Source: Streptomyces fungicidicus (lineage in GTDB: Bacteria; Actinomycetota; Actinomycetes; Streptomycetales; Streptomycetaceae). Taken from it: DNA of 64,000 nucleotides. Each line of letters opens with the position of its first letter. Within the stretch, counting starts at the first letter, position 1. Below the pieces are notes generated by a model. It was not told the DNA's origin and did not search any database. It saw only the letters and a list, made by a program, of their open reading frames with translations. Location: the NCBI RefSeq assembly GCF_003665435.1, contig NZ_CP023407.1, positions 4,092,001 to 4,156,000 of the forward strand, in the 5' to 3' direction. Shown piece after piece: positions 17,801-26,182 of this stretch. Both the position numbers and the translations under genes were made by a program.

Positions 17801-17928
17801 TTTCGTCTATTCCGGGGCATCCGGTCCGACGGTTGGCGGCCAATGGTGGTCGCACGGTGCACGCGGCGGTGATCCTCCGTGTGCGCCCCTGACCTTGGAC
17901 ATGCCCCGCCCGGAAGGGGTGTACGCGC

Positions 17929-19212
17929 GTGCCCGCACTTGTGCTGCTCGGTGCTCAGTGGGGTGACGAAGGCAAGGGAAAGGCGACGGACCTGCTCGGT
18001 GGTTCCGTCGACTATGTGGTGCGCTACCAGGGCGGCAACAACGCCGGCCACACGGTAGTCGTGGGCGACCAGAAGTACGCCCTGCACCTGCTCCCTTCCG
18101 GAATTCTCTCCCCAGGCTGCACGCCGGTCATCGGCAACGGCGTCGTCGTCGACCCGTCGGTCCTGCTCTCCGAGCTGAGCGGTCTGAACGAGCGCGGCGT
18201 CGACACGTCCAAGCTCCTGATCAGCGGCAACGCCCACATCATCACGCCGTACAACGTGACGGTGGACAAGGTGACCGAGCGCTTCCTCGGCAAGCGCAAG
18301 ATCGGGACCACGGGCCGGGGCATCGGCCCGACCTACGCCGACAAGATCAACCGTGTCGGCATCCGCGTCCAGGACCTGTACGACGAGTCGATCCTCACCC
18401 AGAAGGTGGAGGCGGCCCTCGACGTCAAGAACCAGATGCTCACCAAGCTCTTCAACCGGCGCGCGATCGGCGTGGAGCAGGTGGTCGAGGAGCTGCTGGG
18501 CTACGCGGACAAGCTCGCCCCGTACGTCTCCGACACGGTGCTGGTGCTGAACCAGGCGCTGGAGCAGGACAAGGTGGTCCTCTTCGAGGGCGGCCAGGGC
18601 ACGCTGCTCGACATCGACCACGGCACGTACCCCTTCGTCACCTCCTCCAACCCGACCGCGGGCGGCGCCTGCACGGGCTCGGGCGTGGGCCCGACGAAGA
18701 TCAGCCGGGTCATCGGCATCCTGAAGGCGTACACGACCCGCGTCGGCGCCGGCCCGTTCCCGACCGAGCTGTTCGACGAGGACGGCGAGGCCCTGCGCCG
18801 CATCGGCGGGGAGCGCGGTGTCACCACCGGCCGCGACCGCCGCTGCGGCTGGTTCGACGCGGTCATCGCCCGCTACGCGACCCGCGTCAACGGCCTCACC
18901 GACTTCTTCCTCACCAAGCTCGACGTCCTCACCGGCTGGGAGCAGATCCCGGTCTGCGTGGCGTACGAGATCGACGGCAAGCGCGTCGAGGAACTGCCCT
19001 ACTCGCAGACGGACTTCCACCACGCCAAGCCGGTCTACGAGATGCTGCCGGGCTGGAGCGAGGACATCAGCAAGGCGAAGTCCTTCTCGGACCTCCCGAA
19101 GAACGCCCAGGCGTACGTCAAGGCACTGGAGGAGATGTCCGGCGCCCCGATCTCCGCGATCGGCGTGGGCCCGGGCCGCACCGAGACGATCGAGATCAAC
19201 TCGTTCCTGTAG
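17929..19212 (+). CDS. purA: Adenylosuccinate synthetase
   Basis: Joins IMP and aspartate using GTP to form adenylosuccinate, the first committed step to AMP. The 427-residue length is standard. The N-terminus holds GAQWGDEGKGK (residues 8-18, GTP loop with catalytic Asp13). GNGVVVDP, the IMP-binding TTGRGIGPTYADK, FEGGQGTLLDIDHGTYPFVT and the C-terminal RTETIEINSFL are all conserved. It begins at GTG 17929 after GGAAGGGG. A very strong terminator follows. Confidence 0.98.
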   Translation: MPALVLLGAQWGDEGKGKATDLLGGSVDYVVRYQGGNNAGHTVVVGDQKYALHLLPSGILSPGCTPVIGNGVVVDPSVLLSELSGLNERGVDTSKLLISGNAHIITPYNVTVDKVTERFLGKRKIGTTGRGIGPTYADKINRVGIRVQDLYDESILTQKVEAALDVKNQMLTKLFNRRAIGVEQVVEELLGYADKLAPYVSDTVLVLNQALEQDKVVLFEGGQGTLLDIDHGTYPFVTSSNPTAGGACTGSGVGPTKISRVIGILKAYTTRVGAGPFPTELFDEDGEALRRIGGERGVTTGRDRRCGWFDAVIARYATRVNGLTDFFLTKLDVLTGWEQIPVCVAYEIDGKRVEELPYSQTDFHHAKPVYEMLPGWSEDISKAKSFSDLPKNAQAYVKALEEMSGAPISAIGVGPGRTETIEINSFL

Positions 19213-19223
19213 CCGCGGCGGGA

Positions 19224-19259
19224 CCCCTCACCGGCGCCCGCGCGGGCGCCGGTGAGGGG
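19224..19259. terminator. purA terminator, perfect 36-bp palindrome
   Basis: Arms of 18 bp (19224-19241 and 19242-19259) pair without mismatch, starting 11 nt after the purA stop. In RNA it would fold with a minimal loop. A -10-like TAGCCT follows at 19263-19268 for the next gene, so the element also insulates that promoter. Confidence 0.8.
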
Positions 19260-19312
19260 GCATAGCCTGGAGTGGCACGACCGCGTGCGTCGACGAGAAG
19301 AAGGTGAGTGCG

Positions 19313-19603
19313 ATGCGCGTGATGCTCAAGGCGACCATGGACACCGAGAAGTCGAACGAGCTCCTTCACGCCGGGAAGATGCCCGAGATGATGAAGCAGA
19401 TGCTCGACCGGCTCCACCCCGAAGCCGCCTACTTCGGGCCCGTGGGCGGACGGCGGACCGCCCTGCTGTTCTTCGACATGGCGGACAGCTCCGAGCTGCC
19501 GCCCACCGGTGAGCCGTTCTTCACCCTCATGAACGCCGAGGTCGAGGTGACCCCGATCATGAACGCGGAGGAACTGCAGAAGGGGCTCTCCGAGCTGCGG
19601 TGA
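19313..19603 (+). CDS. Small conserved hypothetical protein (96 aa)
   Basis: A 96-residue soluble protein with the pattern MRVMLKATMDTEKSNELLHAGKMPEMMKQMLDRLHPEAAYFGPVGGRRTALLFFDMAD, which looks like a small ferredoxin-like alpha/beta barrel domain. No catalytic residue is evident. The ATG at 19313 has AAGAAGG at a good distance; the GTG at 19304 would be too close to it. It has its own promoter after the purA terminator. Similar proteins are common in actinobacteria with no assigned role. Confidence 0.8.
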   Translation: MRVMLKATMDTEKSNELLHAGKMPEMMKQMLDRLHPEAAYFGPVGGRRTALLFFDMADSSELPPTGEPFFTLMNAEVEVTPIMNAEELQKGLSELR

Positions 19604-19609
19604 CGCCCG

Positions 19610-20260
19610 TCAGCTGAAGACGATCATCGACCCCTGCGCCAGACTCCGGGTCGCCGCCGCGTGCAGGCCCAGCCAGACGTGCCGTTCGCGGGCGAAGGGG
19701 CTGGGGTCGTACGGCGCGGGGACGGCCGGCTCCTCCAGTTCGGTCGGTCCGCGCGGGGGCTCGGGGGCCGGCGGCGGGTTGGCCGGGTCGATGCCGATGG
19801 ACGGGGCGACCAGCTCCAGCTCCTTCAGCAGCGCGTGGGAGGAGCCCAACGGGCCGCCGCCGGCGAGAAGTTCGTCGTTGGCGAGAGGGTGCGGGAAGTC
19901 GACGGGGACATACGCGCCCGCGTGGTCGTAGTGCCAGACCAGGTGGGACTGCTGGGCCGTCGTCTCGAACATCTCCAGCAACTGCTCGTAGTCGCCGCCC
20001 AGTTCGTCCACCGGCGTGACCGGGAGACCGCACACCTGGAGCAGGTGGACCCGCCGCAGGAAGTGCAGTGCGTCGTAGTCGAAGCCCGCGACCGGGGCCA
20101 CCTCGCCGGACAGTCCCGGCATGTACTGGTACACCGGCACCGGTGGCAGCCCCGCCTCTGCCAGCACCGCGTTGTACTGCGCGAGTTCCTCGGCGAACGG
20201 GTTGTCGGGCGTGTGGCACAACACGTCGACGAGCGGTACCAGCCACAGGTCACAGGCCAA
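19610..20260 (-). CDS. Conserved hypothetical protein (216 aa)
   Basis: An acidic protein starting with the hydrophobic stretch ACDLWLVPLVDVLCH. Features are a Pro-rich middle (PANPPPAPEPPRGPTELEEPAVP) and a C-terminal RERHVWLGLHAAATRSLAQGSMIVFS. I prefer a TTG start at 20260 because GAGGAG lies at the right distance before it; an in-frame GTG at 20281 has no site. It converges with the small gene at 19313 with a 6-nt gap. I do not recognise a domain. Confidence 0.72.
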   Translation of the reverse strand: MACDLWLVPLVDVLCHTPDNPFAEELAQYNAVLAEAGLPPVPVYQYMPGLSGEVAPVAGFDYDALHFLRRVHLLQVCGLPVTPVDELGGDYEQLLEMFETTAQQSHLVWHYDHAGAYVPVDFPHPLANDELLAGGGPLGSSHALLKELELVAPSIGIDPANPPPAPEPPRGPTELEEPAVPAPYDPSPFARERHVWLGLHAAATRSLAQGSMIVFS

Positions 20261-20314
20261 AGAGGGCTCCTCACACAGCACGGTCGTCGGGACGGTCGTC
20301 GCGGTCGGACGTGG

Positions 20315-21088
20315 TCAGGAAAGCGTATCGGCGCCCGGCGCGGGCGGCTCCTCCCCTGCGGATCCTCGTGCAGGTCCCTTACCCATACCGCCGGCCGTCA
20401 GCCCCTCGACGAGGGACAGCGAGTGCGCGTCGTAGGACTCGACGATGGTGCGGGCGGCATCGATGTCACGGCGGGCCAGGACGTCCACCAGATCGGTGTG
20501 TTCGGCCCACAGTCGGCCCCGGAGATCCGGCAGCCGCCGCAGGTGCTGCACCACGAACACCCAGGTCTGCACGCGCAGCCGGTGCAGGAAGTCGGTGAGG
20601 TACGGGTTGCCGAACACGGATCCGAGTTCACGCCAGAAGCGCAGGTCGTAGCCGATCAGCACGGTGAGGTCGCCGGCCAGGGCGGCCCGCTGCGCCTCCT
20701 CGCCGCGTCTGCGCACCCCGGCGAGGGCGGCGGCGACCCGCGGTTCGTCCGGCTGGAGATGCGCCATGTGGCCGTCGGTCAGCGCGTGGAACATCCCGTC
20801 GGTCACCAGGGTGCGGGCCTCGATCATGCCGTGGAAGTCCTCGGGGGAGTACTCGTGCGCACGGAAACCCCGGTGCTGGTCGGCGTCGAGCAGCCCCTGC
20901 GCCGACAGGTCGACCAGCGCCTCCCGGACGGGGGTCGCGGACACCCCGTACTGGTCGGCGATCTCCCTGACGGTGAACTCCTGCCCCGGCTGGAGCCGCC
21001 CCGCCAGCACCTCGTCACGGAGCGCGTCCGCGATCTGCTGCCGCAGGGTGCTGCGGGTCACGGCGAAGTTGCCGCTGGCGCCGGGCAT
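20315..21088 (-). CDS. GntR-family (FadR/FCD) transcriptional regulator
   Basis: A 257-residue regulator with an N-terminal winged helix (RQQIADALRDEVLAGRLQPGQEFTVREIADQYGVSATPVREALVDLSAQGLL in pieces) and an all-helical FCD effector domain with RTLVTDGMFHALTDGH and RFWRELGSVFGNPYL, where metal-binding Asp/His residues are expected. The N-terminal extension before residue 10 is uncertain; an upstream GTG start would add up to 19 residues. It sits beside the aminotransferase gene on the same strand and may control it. The ligand is unknown, probably a carboxylic acid as for the subfamily. Confidence 0.87.
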   Translation of the reverse strand: MPGASGNFAVTRSTLRQQIADALRDEVLAGRLQPGQEFTVREIADQYGVSATPVREALVDLSAQGLLDADQHRGFRAHEYSPEDFHGMIEARTLVTDGMFHALTDGHMAHLQPDEPRVAAALAGVRRRGEEAQRAALAGDLTVLIGYDLRFWRELGSVFGNPYLTDFLHRLRVQTWVFVVQHLRRLPDLRGRLWAEHTDLVDVLARRDIDAARTIVESYDAHSLSLVEGLTAGGMGKGPARGSAGEEPPAPGADTLS

Positions 21089-21237
21089 GGTCGGGGCGTC
21101 TCCCTCATCGCGTTCGAGTGCGTGCACGCGGATGTCCGTGAGCACGTCACCTTACGCGGTCGTCCGGGCCGCGGGGTGTTCGAACGGGGGCGGGGGGAAG
21201 GCCCCCTCGCCCCCGTCACGCCGGGCCTCCGGAGCGC

Positions 21238-22593
21238 TTACTCCACGTAACCGTCCGCCACCGACAGCGCCGTGTCCAGCGCCGCCAGCCCTTCCTTCAG
21301 CTCGGCCTCGCTCGTGTTGCACGGCGGCACCACATGCGTGCGGTTCATGTTCACGAAGGGCCAGACGCCCGCCTCCTTCGCGGCGGCGGCGAAGGCGGCC
21401 ATCGGGGCGTTCGCCTCGCCGGCCGCGTTGTACGGCACCAGCGGCTCCCGGGTCTCCGGGTTCCGCACCAGCTCCAGCGCCCAGAACATGCCGGTCCCGC
21501 GCACCTCGCCCACGCTGGGGTGCCGCTCCGCCAGCTCCCGCAGCCCGGGTCCGACGACGGACGCGCCGAGCGCCGCCGCGTTCTCGACGACACCCTCCTC
21601 CGCCATCACGCCGATCGTCGCGACGGCGGCGGCGCAGGCCAGCGGGTGCCCGGAGTAGGTCAGCCCGCCCGGGTAGGGCCGCTTGCCGAACGTGTCCGCG
21701 ATCGCCCCGGAGATGGCGACGCCGCCGAGCGGCACGTACCCGGAGTTCACGCCCTTGGCGAAGGTCATCAGGTCCGGGACGACGTCGTACAGGTCCGCCG
21801 CGAACCAGGTCCCGGTCCGCCCGAAGCCGGCCATGACCTCGTCGAGGACGAACACGATCCCGTACTTGTCGCAGAGCTCGCGGACGCCGGCGAGGTAGCC
21901 GGCGGGCGGCGGCATGATGCCCGCCGTGCCCGGGATCGTCTCCAGGACGATCGCCGCCACGGTCGACGGCCCCTCGAAGGCGATCGTCGTCTCCAGGTGC
22001 TCGAGCGCCCGCGCGCACTCCTGCTCCTCCGTCTCGGCGTAGAAGCGCGAGCGGTACAGGAACGGCGCCCAGAAGCGCACGACCCCGGCCGTGCCGCTGT
22101 CGGAGGCCCAGCGGCGCGGGTCGCCGGTGACGTTGACCGCCTGCTGGGTGCCGCCGTGGTACGAGCGGTAGGCGGAGAGCACCTTGGGGCGGCCGGTGTG
22201 CAGCCGTGCCATGCGCAGGGCGTGCTCGATCGCGTCGGCGCCGCCGTTGGTGAAGAAGATCTTGTCCAGGTCGCCCGGGGTGCGCTCGGCGATCAGCCGC
22301 GCCGCCTCCGACCGCGCCTCGACGGCGAACGCCGGCGCGAACGTCGTCATCCGCGCCGCCTGCTCCTGGATCGCGGCGACGACCTTCGGGTGCTGGTAGC
22401 CGATGTTCGTGTAGACGAGTCCGCTGGTGAAGTCGAGGTAGCGCCGGCCGTCGTAGTCCCAGAAGTAGGACCCCTCCGCCCCGGCGACGGCGAGCGGGTC
22501 GATGAGCTCCTGCGCGGACCAGGAGTGGAACACATGGGCACGGTCGGCGGCCTTGACGGCGGCACCGACCTCGGGGTTCGGCTGAGGGGTCAT
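21238..22593 (-). CDS. Class III omega-aminotransferase
   Basis: A 451-residue pyridoxal-phosphate enzyme of the class III aminotransferases (beta-alanine/omega-amino acid to pyruvate type). Landmarks are FTSGLVYTNIGYQHPKV, the cofactor-phosphate segment NGGADAIEHALRMAR, VLDEVMAGFGRTG with the Asp that binds the pyridine ring, and Schiff-base Lys280 in FAKGVNSGYVPLGG. The C-terminal half reads ERHPSVGEVRGTGMFWALEL. The ATG at 22593 gives the normal length. It lies next to a GntR regulator on the same strand. Confidence 0.93.
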   Translation of the reverse strand: MTPQPNPEVGAAVKAADRAHVFHSWSAQELIDPLAVAGAEGSYFWDYDGRRYLDFTSGLVYTNIGYQHPKVVAAIQEQAARMTTFAPAFAVEARSEAARLIAERTPGDLDKIFFTNGGADAIEHALRMARLHTGRPKVLSAYRSYHGGTQQAVNVTGDPRRWASDSGTAGVVRFWAPFLYRSRFYAETEEQECARALEHLETTIAFEGPSTVAAIVLETIPGTAGIMPPPAGYLAGVRELCDKYGIVFVLDEVMAGFGRTGTWFAADLYDVVPDLMTFAKGVNSGYVPLGGVAISGAIADTFGKRPYPGGLTYSGHPLACAAAVATIGVMAEEGVVENAAALGASVVGPGLRELAERHPSVGEVRGTGMFWALELVRNPETREPLVPYNAAGEANAPMAAFAAAAKEAGVWPFVNMNRTHVVPPCNTSEAELKEGLAALDTALSVADGYVE

Positions 22594-22703
22594 GGGGCCG
22601 AGGGTAGGTGCCGGATGTGGTGCGGCGACATCGGCGGCCTGTCTGCGGTGGGGGAGTTTCCGCGACAGGTTGTCGACGGGGGAGGCGGGGAGAGGGCGCG
22701 ATG

Positions 22704-22736
22704 GACAGGATGCTGTCGTAGTGACAGGATGCTGTC
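22704..22736. promoter_or_regulatory. Tandem operators for the DJ-1/MarR operon
   Basis: Two copies of GACAG-GATG-CTGTC lie at 22704-22717 and 22723-22736, 19 bp centre to centre. Each is palindromic (GACAG with CTGTC). The second is followed directly by a -10-like TATAGC (22738-22743), so binding would occlude the -35 and spacer. The first gene downstream starts at 22779 and the second encodes a MarR repressor, which is the natural ligand. Confidence 0.65.
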
Positions 22737-22778
22737 ATATAGCCGAGAAGGTTCTCCGTCACTCGCCAGGGAGCGGTC

Positions 22779-23384
22779 ATGACCCGCAAGCCCGTGCATC
22801 TCGCCGTCTACGACACCTTCGCCGACTGGGAGACCGGTCACGCCACCGCGCATCTCGCCCGCGCCGGGTACGAGGTGCGTACCGTCGCCCCGGACCGCGA
22901 GCCCGTCACCAGCATCGGCGGACTCCGCGTGCTGCCCGGCCTCGCGCTCGACGAACTGCGTCCCGGGGACAGCTCCCTGCTGATCCTGCCCGGCGCCGAC
23001 CGCTGGGACGAGGGCGACGAACTGGCCCCCTTCGCCCGGGCCGCCCGCGCCTTCCTCGACGCGGGGGTGCCCGTCGCCGCGATCTGCGGCGCCACCGCCG
23101 GGCTGGCCCGCGAGGGGCTGCTCGACGACCGGGCGCACACCGGCGCCGTCTCCTTCTACCTGGCCGCGACCGGCTACGCGGGCGCCGGCCGGTACGTGGA
23201 GGCCGACGCGGTCACCGACGGCGGTCTCGTCACCGCCGGACCGACCGAGCCCGTCGCCTTCGCCCGCGAGATCTTCCGGCTGCTCGGCGTCTACGAGGAC
23301 ACGGTGACCGACGCCTGGTACCGGCTGTTCCACGACTCCGACCCGGGGGCCTACGCCGAGTACGCGCAGGCCACGGCGCGGTGA
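22779..23384 (+). CDS. DJ-1/PfpI-family protein
   Basis: A 201-residue class I glutamine-amidotransferase-like protein of the DJ-1/PfpI superfamily. It shows the KPVHLAVYDTFADWE N-terminal strand, LLILPGADRWDE, the nucleophile elbow AAICGATAGLAREGLLD with Cys103, and GPTEPVAFAREIF near the end. Members include chaperone-like, glyoxalase and protease-like enzymes; which applies here is not evident. The stop overlaps the MarR gene start (GTGA). Tandem operators upstream suggest repression by that regulator. Confidence 0.9.
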   Translation: MTRKPVHLAVYDTFADWETGHATAHLARAGYEVRTVAPDREPVTSIGGLRVLPGLALDELRPGDSSLLILPGADRWDEGDELAPFARAARAFLDAGVPVAAICGATAGLAREGLLDDRAHTGAVSFYLAATGYAGAGRYVEADAVTDGGLVTAGPTEPVAFAREIFRLLGVYEDTVTDAWYRLFHDSDPGAYAEYAQATAR

Positions 23385-23851
23385 GCGGCGAACCGCAGGA
23401 CCTGCTCAGCCGGGGCGCGCTCGGCACGTTCCGGCTGAACGGGCAGTTCCTCGCGCTCGCCGAGGAGCTGGCCCGGCCCGCCGGGCTCACCGCCGCCTGG
23501 TGGCAGGTGCTCGGCGCGGTCCTCGGCGAGCCGCTGCCGGTCTCCGGGATCGCCAGGGCCATGGGCATCACCCGGCAGAGCGTGCAGCGCGTCGCCGACC
23601 TGCTGGTGCGGCGCGGGCTCGCCGAGTACCGGCCCAATCCCGCCCACCGCCGCGCCAAGCTCCTCGCCCCCACCGAGCAGGGACGCGCCGCGGTCAGCCG
23701 CATCGACCCCGGCCACGCGGCCTTCGCCGAGCGGCTGTCGAAGGCGTACGGGGAGGCGTACGGGGACGCCGAACTGGCCCGCGCGGTGGAGGCGCTGGAA
23801 CGCCTCTCCGCGGTGCTCGACGCACTCGGTCCGCCTGTTACGGAACCGTAG
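23381..23851 (+). CDS. MarR-family transcriptional regulator
   Basis: A 156-residue winged-helix repressor with the helices PVSGIARAMGITRQSVQRVADLLVRRGLAEYRPNPAHRRAKLLAPTEQGR, where the wing carries the typical His-Arg-Arg. It begins at GTG 23381, overlapping the DJ-1 gene stop, and so is translated from the same message. Autoregulation through the tandem GACAG-N4-CTGTC sites is inferred. Confidence 0.9.
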   Translation: MSGEPQDLLSRGALGTFRLNGQFLALAEELARPAGLTAAWWQVLGAVLGEPLPVSGIARAMGITRQSVQRVADLLVRRGLAEYRPNPAHRRAKLLAPTEQGRAAVSRIDPGHAAFAERLSKAYGEAYGDAELARAVEALERLSAVLDALGPPVTEP

Positions 23852-23926
23852 AGGTCGCCCAGGTCACCCGGTACCCGCCCCGCACTATCCTCGGAATGTT
23901 GCTCAACGGGGGGAGGCGGCGCGGGG

Positions 23927-26044
23927 ATGGACAAGCTCGGGCCCGGGGATCCGCAGGGAATCGGGGCGTACCGGCTGCTCGCCCGGCTCGGCGCCGGCGG
24001 CATGGGGCAGGTCTATCTGGCCCGCTCCGAGCGGGGACGCACCGTCGCCGTGAAGCTGGTCCGCGAGGAGCTGGCGCGGCGGGAGGAGTTCCGGGCGCGC
24101 TTCCGCCAGGAGGTGCGCGCCGCGCGCCAGGTCGGCGGCGACTGGACGGCTCCGGTGCTGGACGCGGACACCGAGGCGCCCGTGCCGTGGGTGGCCACCG
24201 GGTATGTGGCCGGGCCCAGCCTGCAGCAGGTGGTCGGGCACGACCACGGGGCGCTGCCCGAGCGGTCGGTGCGCATCCTCGGCGCCGGTCTCGCGCACGC
24301 GCTGAAGGACATCCACGCCGCCGGCATCGTGCACCGGGACCTCAAGCCGTCCAACGTGCTCGTCACCATCGACGGTCCGCGCGTCATCGACTTCGGCATC
24401 GCGCGGGCGCTGGAGACGGTGACCGACGGCGGGCTCACCCGCACCGGGGCGCTGGTCGGCTCGCCCGGCTTCATGGCCCCCGAGCAGGTGCGCGGCGACC
24501 GGATCACGCAGGCCTGCGACGTGTTCTGCCTCGGCTCGGTGCTCGCCTACGCCGCGAGCGGCGCGCTTCCGTTCGGCACCGCCGGCAGCGGGGTGCACGC
24601 GCTGATGTTCCGCATCGCGCAGGAGGAGCCGGACCTGGCCGGCGTGCCGGAAGGTCTCGCCGACCTGATGCGCGACTGTCTGCACAAGGACCCGGCCGCG
24701 CGACCGCCGCTGGACGAGGTCCTGCGGCGCACCGGCGCGGACGACACCGTCGCCGACGGCCGCGCCCGCGACCCCTGGCTGCCGGGCGCCCTGGTGGCCC
24801 AGCTCGGCCGCCACGCGGTCCGCCTCCTCGACACGGAAAACCCAGAACCCCCACCACCCAGCCCGACCGCCACCCCCACCTGGCCCCCGGCCGGGCACCA
24901 GTCGCCGCCCGGTCCGGCCGGCCCCGGCGCTGCCGGTCAGCCGGGCAGCTCCGCCGACCAGTCGGCCGCCACCCCCGCCTGGCCACCGGCCGGGTCGGCC
25001 GTCCCGGGCGCTCCCGCCTGGGGTCCGGCGGGCGGGCACCAGTCGCCGCCCGGTGCCTCCGGCGGGCCGGTGGTCGGTCAGCCGTTGGCGTCCGGCTCGG
25101 GGGTTGCCGGTCAGCCGGGCGGTGTCGCCGCTCCGGGGCCGGGTGCCGGACACGAGACACCGGCCGGTTCGGGCGGTCCCGGTGTTGCCGATGTGGCGGC
25201 CGGTTCCGGCGGGTCGGTGGCGTTCGGCGCGGGGTCTCCGGGGGCCGGCGGTCAGCCGGGTGGTGGGTCGGGGACGGCCGGGGCGGGGGGTTTCGCGGAC
25301 CCCGCCGGCACGCCCGAGCACGCCCGTGCCGACGACGACACCGTCGTGCCGCCGCGGGTGCATCATCCGCCGACCCTGGTGGCCGGCCAGGGCGTCCCCG
25401 CCCCGCACCCGGGTCCGTACGGGCATCCCCAGCAGCCCGCGTACGGCTACCCCTACGACGGCTACGGCGCCGGCCAGGCGCCGCCGGCCCCCGAGCCGCG
25501 CCGGGACGGCCGTTCCACCGCGCTGCTCGTGGTGATCGCGCTGGTCGTCGCGCTCGGCGCGGGCGGCTCCGTGTACGCCCTGATGAGCGGCGGCGACGCC
25601 GACCACCGCACCGGCGGCGACCCGACCGCATCTCCGTCGCCCACCGCCGCCACCTCCGGCGACACACCGGGGCCCAGCACCTCCGCGCCCGCGGACGGGA
25701 CCGTCCCGGCCGGCTACCTGGGCAGCTGGTCCACCACCATCGACAACGCGAGCGGGCAGCACACCCGCCGCCTGACGCTCCAGCAGGGCGACGTCGGCGA
25801 CACCGTCATGTCGCTCGTCGCCGACGGGCCCACCGGCGACGGCACCTACCACTGCGTCTTCGAGGCCCGCCTCACCGGCGCCTCCGGCGACCGGCTGGAG
25901 CTCGGCCCGTCCGCCGTGTCGGTCGGGCAGCCCAGCGGCGCCTGCACCCCCGGCTCCGCCAGCGAGCTCACCCTGCTGTCCGGCGGCTCCCTGCAGCGCG
26001 TGAACACCGGCGACGGCGAACACCTCACCTACACACGGGACTGA
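23927..26044 (+). CDS. Transmembrane serine/threonine protein kinase, PknB-like
   Basis: A 705-residue Hanks-type kinase. The cytoplasmic kinase domain (residues 12-275) has LGAGGMG (21-27), ATP-binding Lys43, catalytic HRDLKPSN (Asp138), DFG (Asp155) and GSPGFMAPEQ. A long linker rich in Pro, Gly and Ala (about 300-525) leads to one membrane segment near 533-553 (LLVVIALVVALGAGGSVYAL). The extracellular part is about 150 residues with two Cys (CVFEA and CTPGS) that could form a disulfide. No PASTA repeats are present, so the sensed signal differs from PknB. The ATG at 23927 follows GGGGAGG. It is followed by a PstS-like protein gene. Confidence 0.93.
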   Translation: MDKLGPGDPQGIGAYRLLARLGAGGMGQVYLARSERGRTVAVKLVREELARREEFRARFRQEVRAARQVGGDWTAPVLDADTEAPVPWVATGYVAGPSLQQVVGHDHGALPERSVRILGAGLAHALKDIHAAGIVHRDLKPSNVLVTIDGPRVIDFGIARALETVTDGGLTRTGALVGSPGFMAPEQVRGDRITQACDVFCLGSVLAYAASGALPFGTAGSGVHALMFRIAQEEPDLAGVPEGLADLMRDCLHKDPAARPPLDEVLRRTGADDTVADGRARDPWLPGALVAQLGRHAVRLLDTENPEPPPPSPTATPTWPPAGHQSPPGPAGPGAAGQPGSSADQSAATPAWPPAGSAVPGAPAWGPAGGHQSPPGASGGPVVGQPLASGSGVAGQPGGVAAPGPGAGHETPAGSGGPGVADVAAGSGGSVAFGAGSPGAGGQPGGGSGTAGAGGFADPAGTPEHARADDDTVVPPRVHHPPTLVAGQGVPAPHPGPYGHPQQPAYGYPYDGYGAGQAPPAPEPRRDGRSTALLVVIALVVALGAGGSVYALMSGGDADHRTGGDPTASPSPTAATSGDTPGPSTSAPADGTVPAGYLGSWSTTIDNASGQHTRRLTLQQGDVGDTVMSLVADGPTGDGTYHCVFEARLTGASGDRLELGPSAVSVGQPSGACTPGSASELTLLSGGSLQRVNTGDGEHLTYTRD

Positions 26045-26081
26045 CACCGCCGAGCCGACTCCGCGCCCGGCCAACGTCGTT

Positions 26082-26109
26082 GAACGTTCGGCGAACTCCC
26101 GCGAACGAA
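26082..26109. promoter_or_regulatory. Cluster of GAAC repeats upstream of the PstS-like gene
   Basis: GAACGTTC (26082-26089) overlaps the palindrome GTTCG-G-CGAAC (26086-26096), followed by two more GAAC units at 26103-26110. The array lies 75-100 nt upstream of the ATG at 26183. It is a plausible regulator-binding site; no matching regulator is identified. Confidence 0.35.
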
Positions 26110-26182
26110 CACCGCCGGCCCCGCCGGGCCGCCGTACGGTGGCCACCCGGTCGCAACGGGCGGGCACTGGCGGGGGCGGCAG

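Noticed and set aside
16849..19023. 724-codon minus-strand frame over purA
   Set aside because: Antisense shadow of purA and of the kinase-like gene; translation is compositionally biased and unlike any family.
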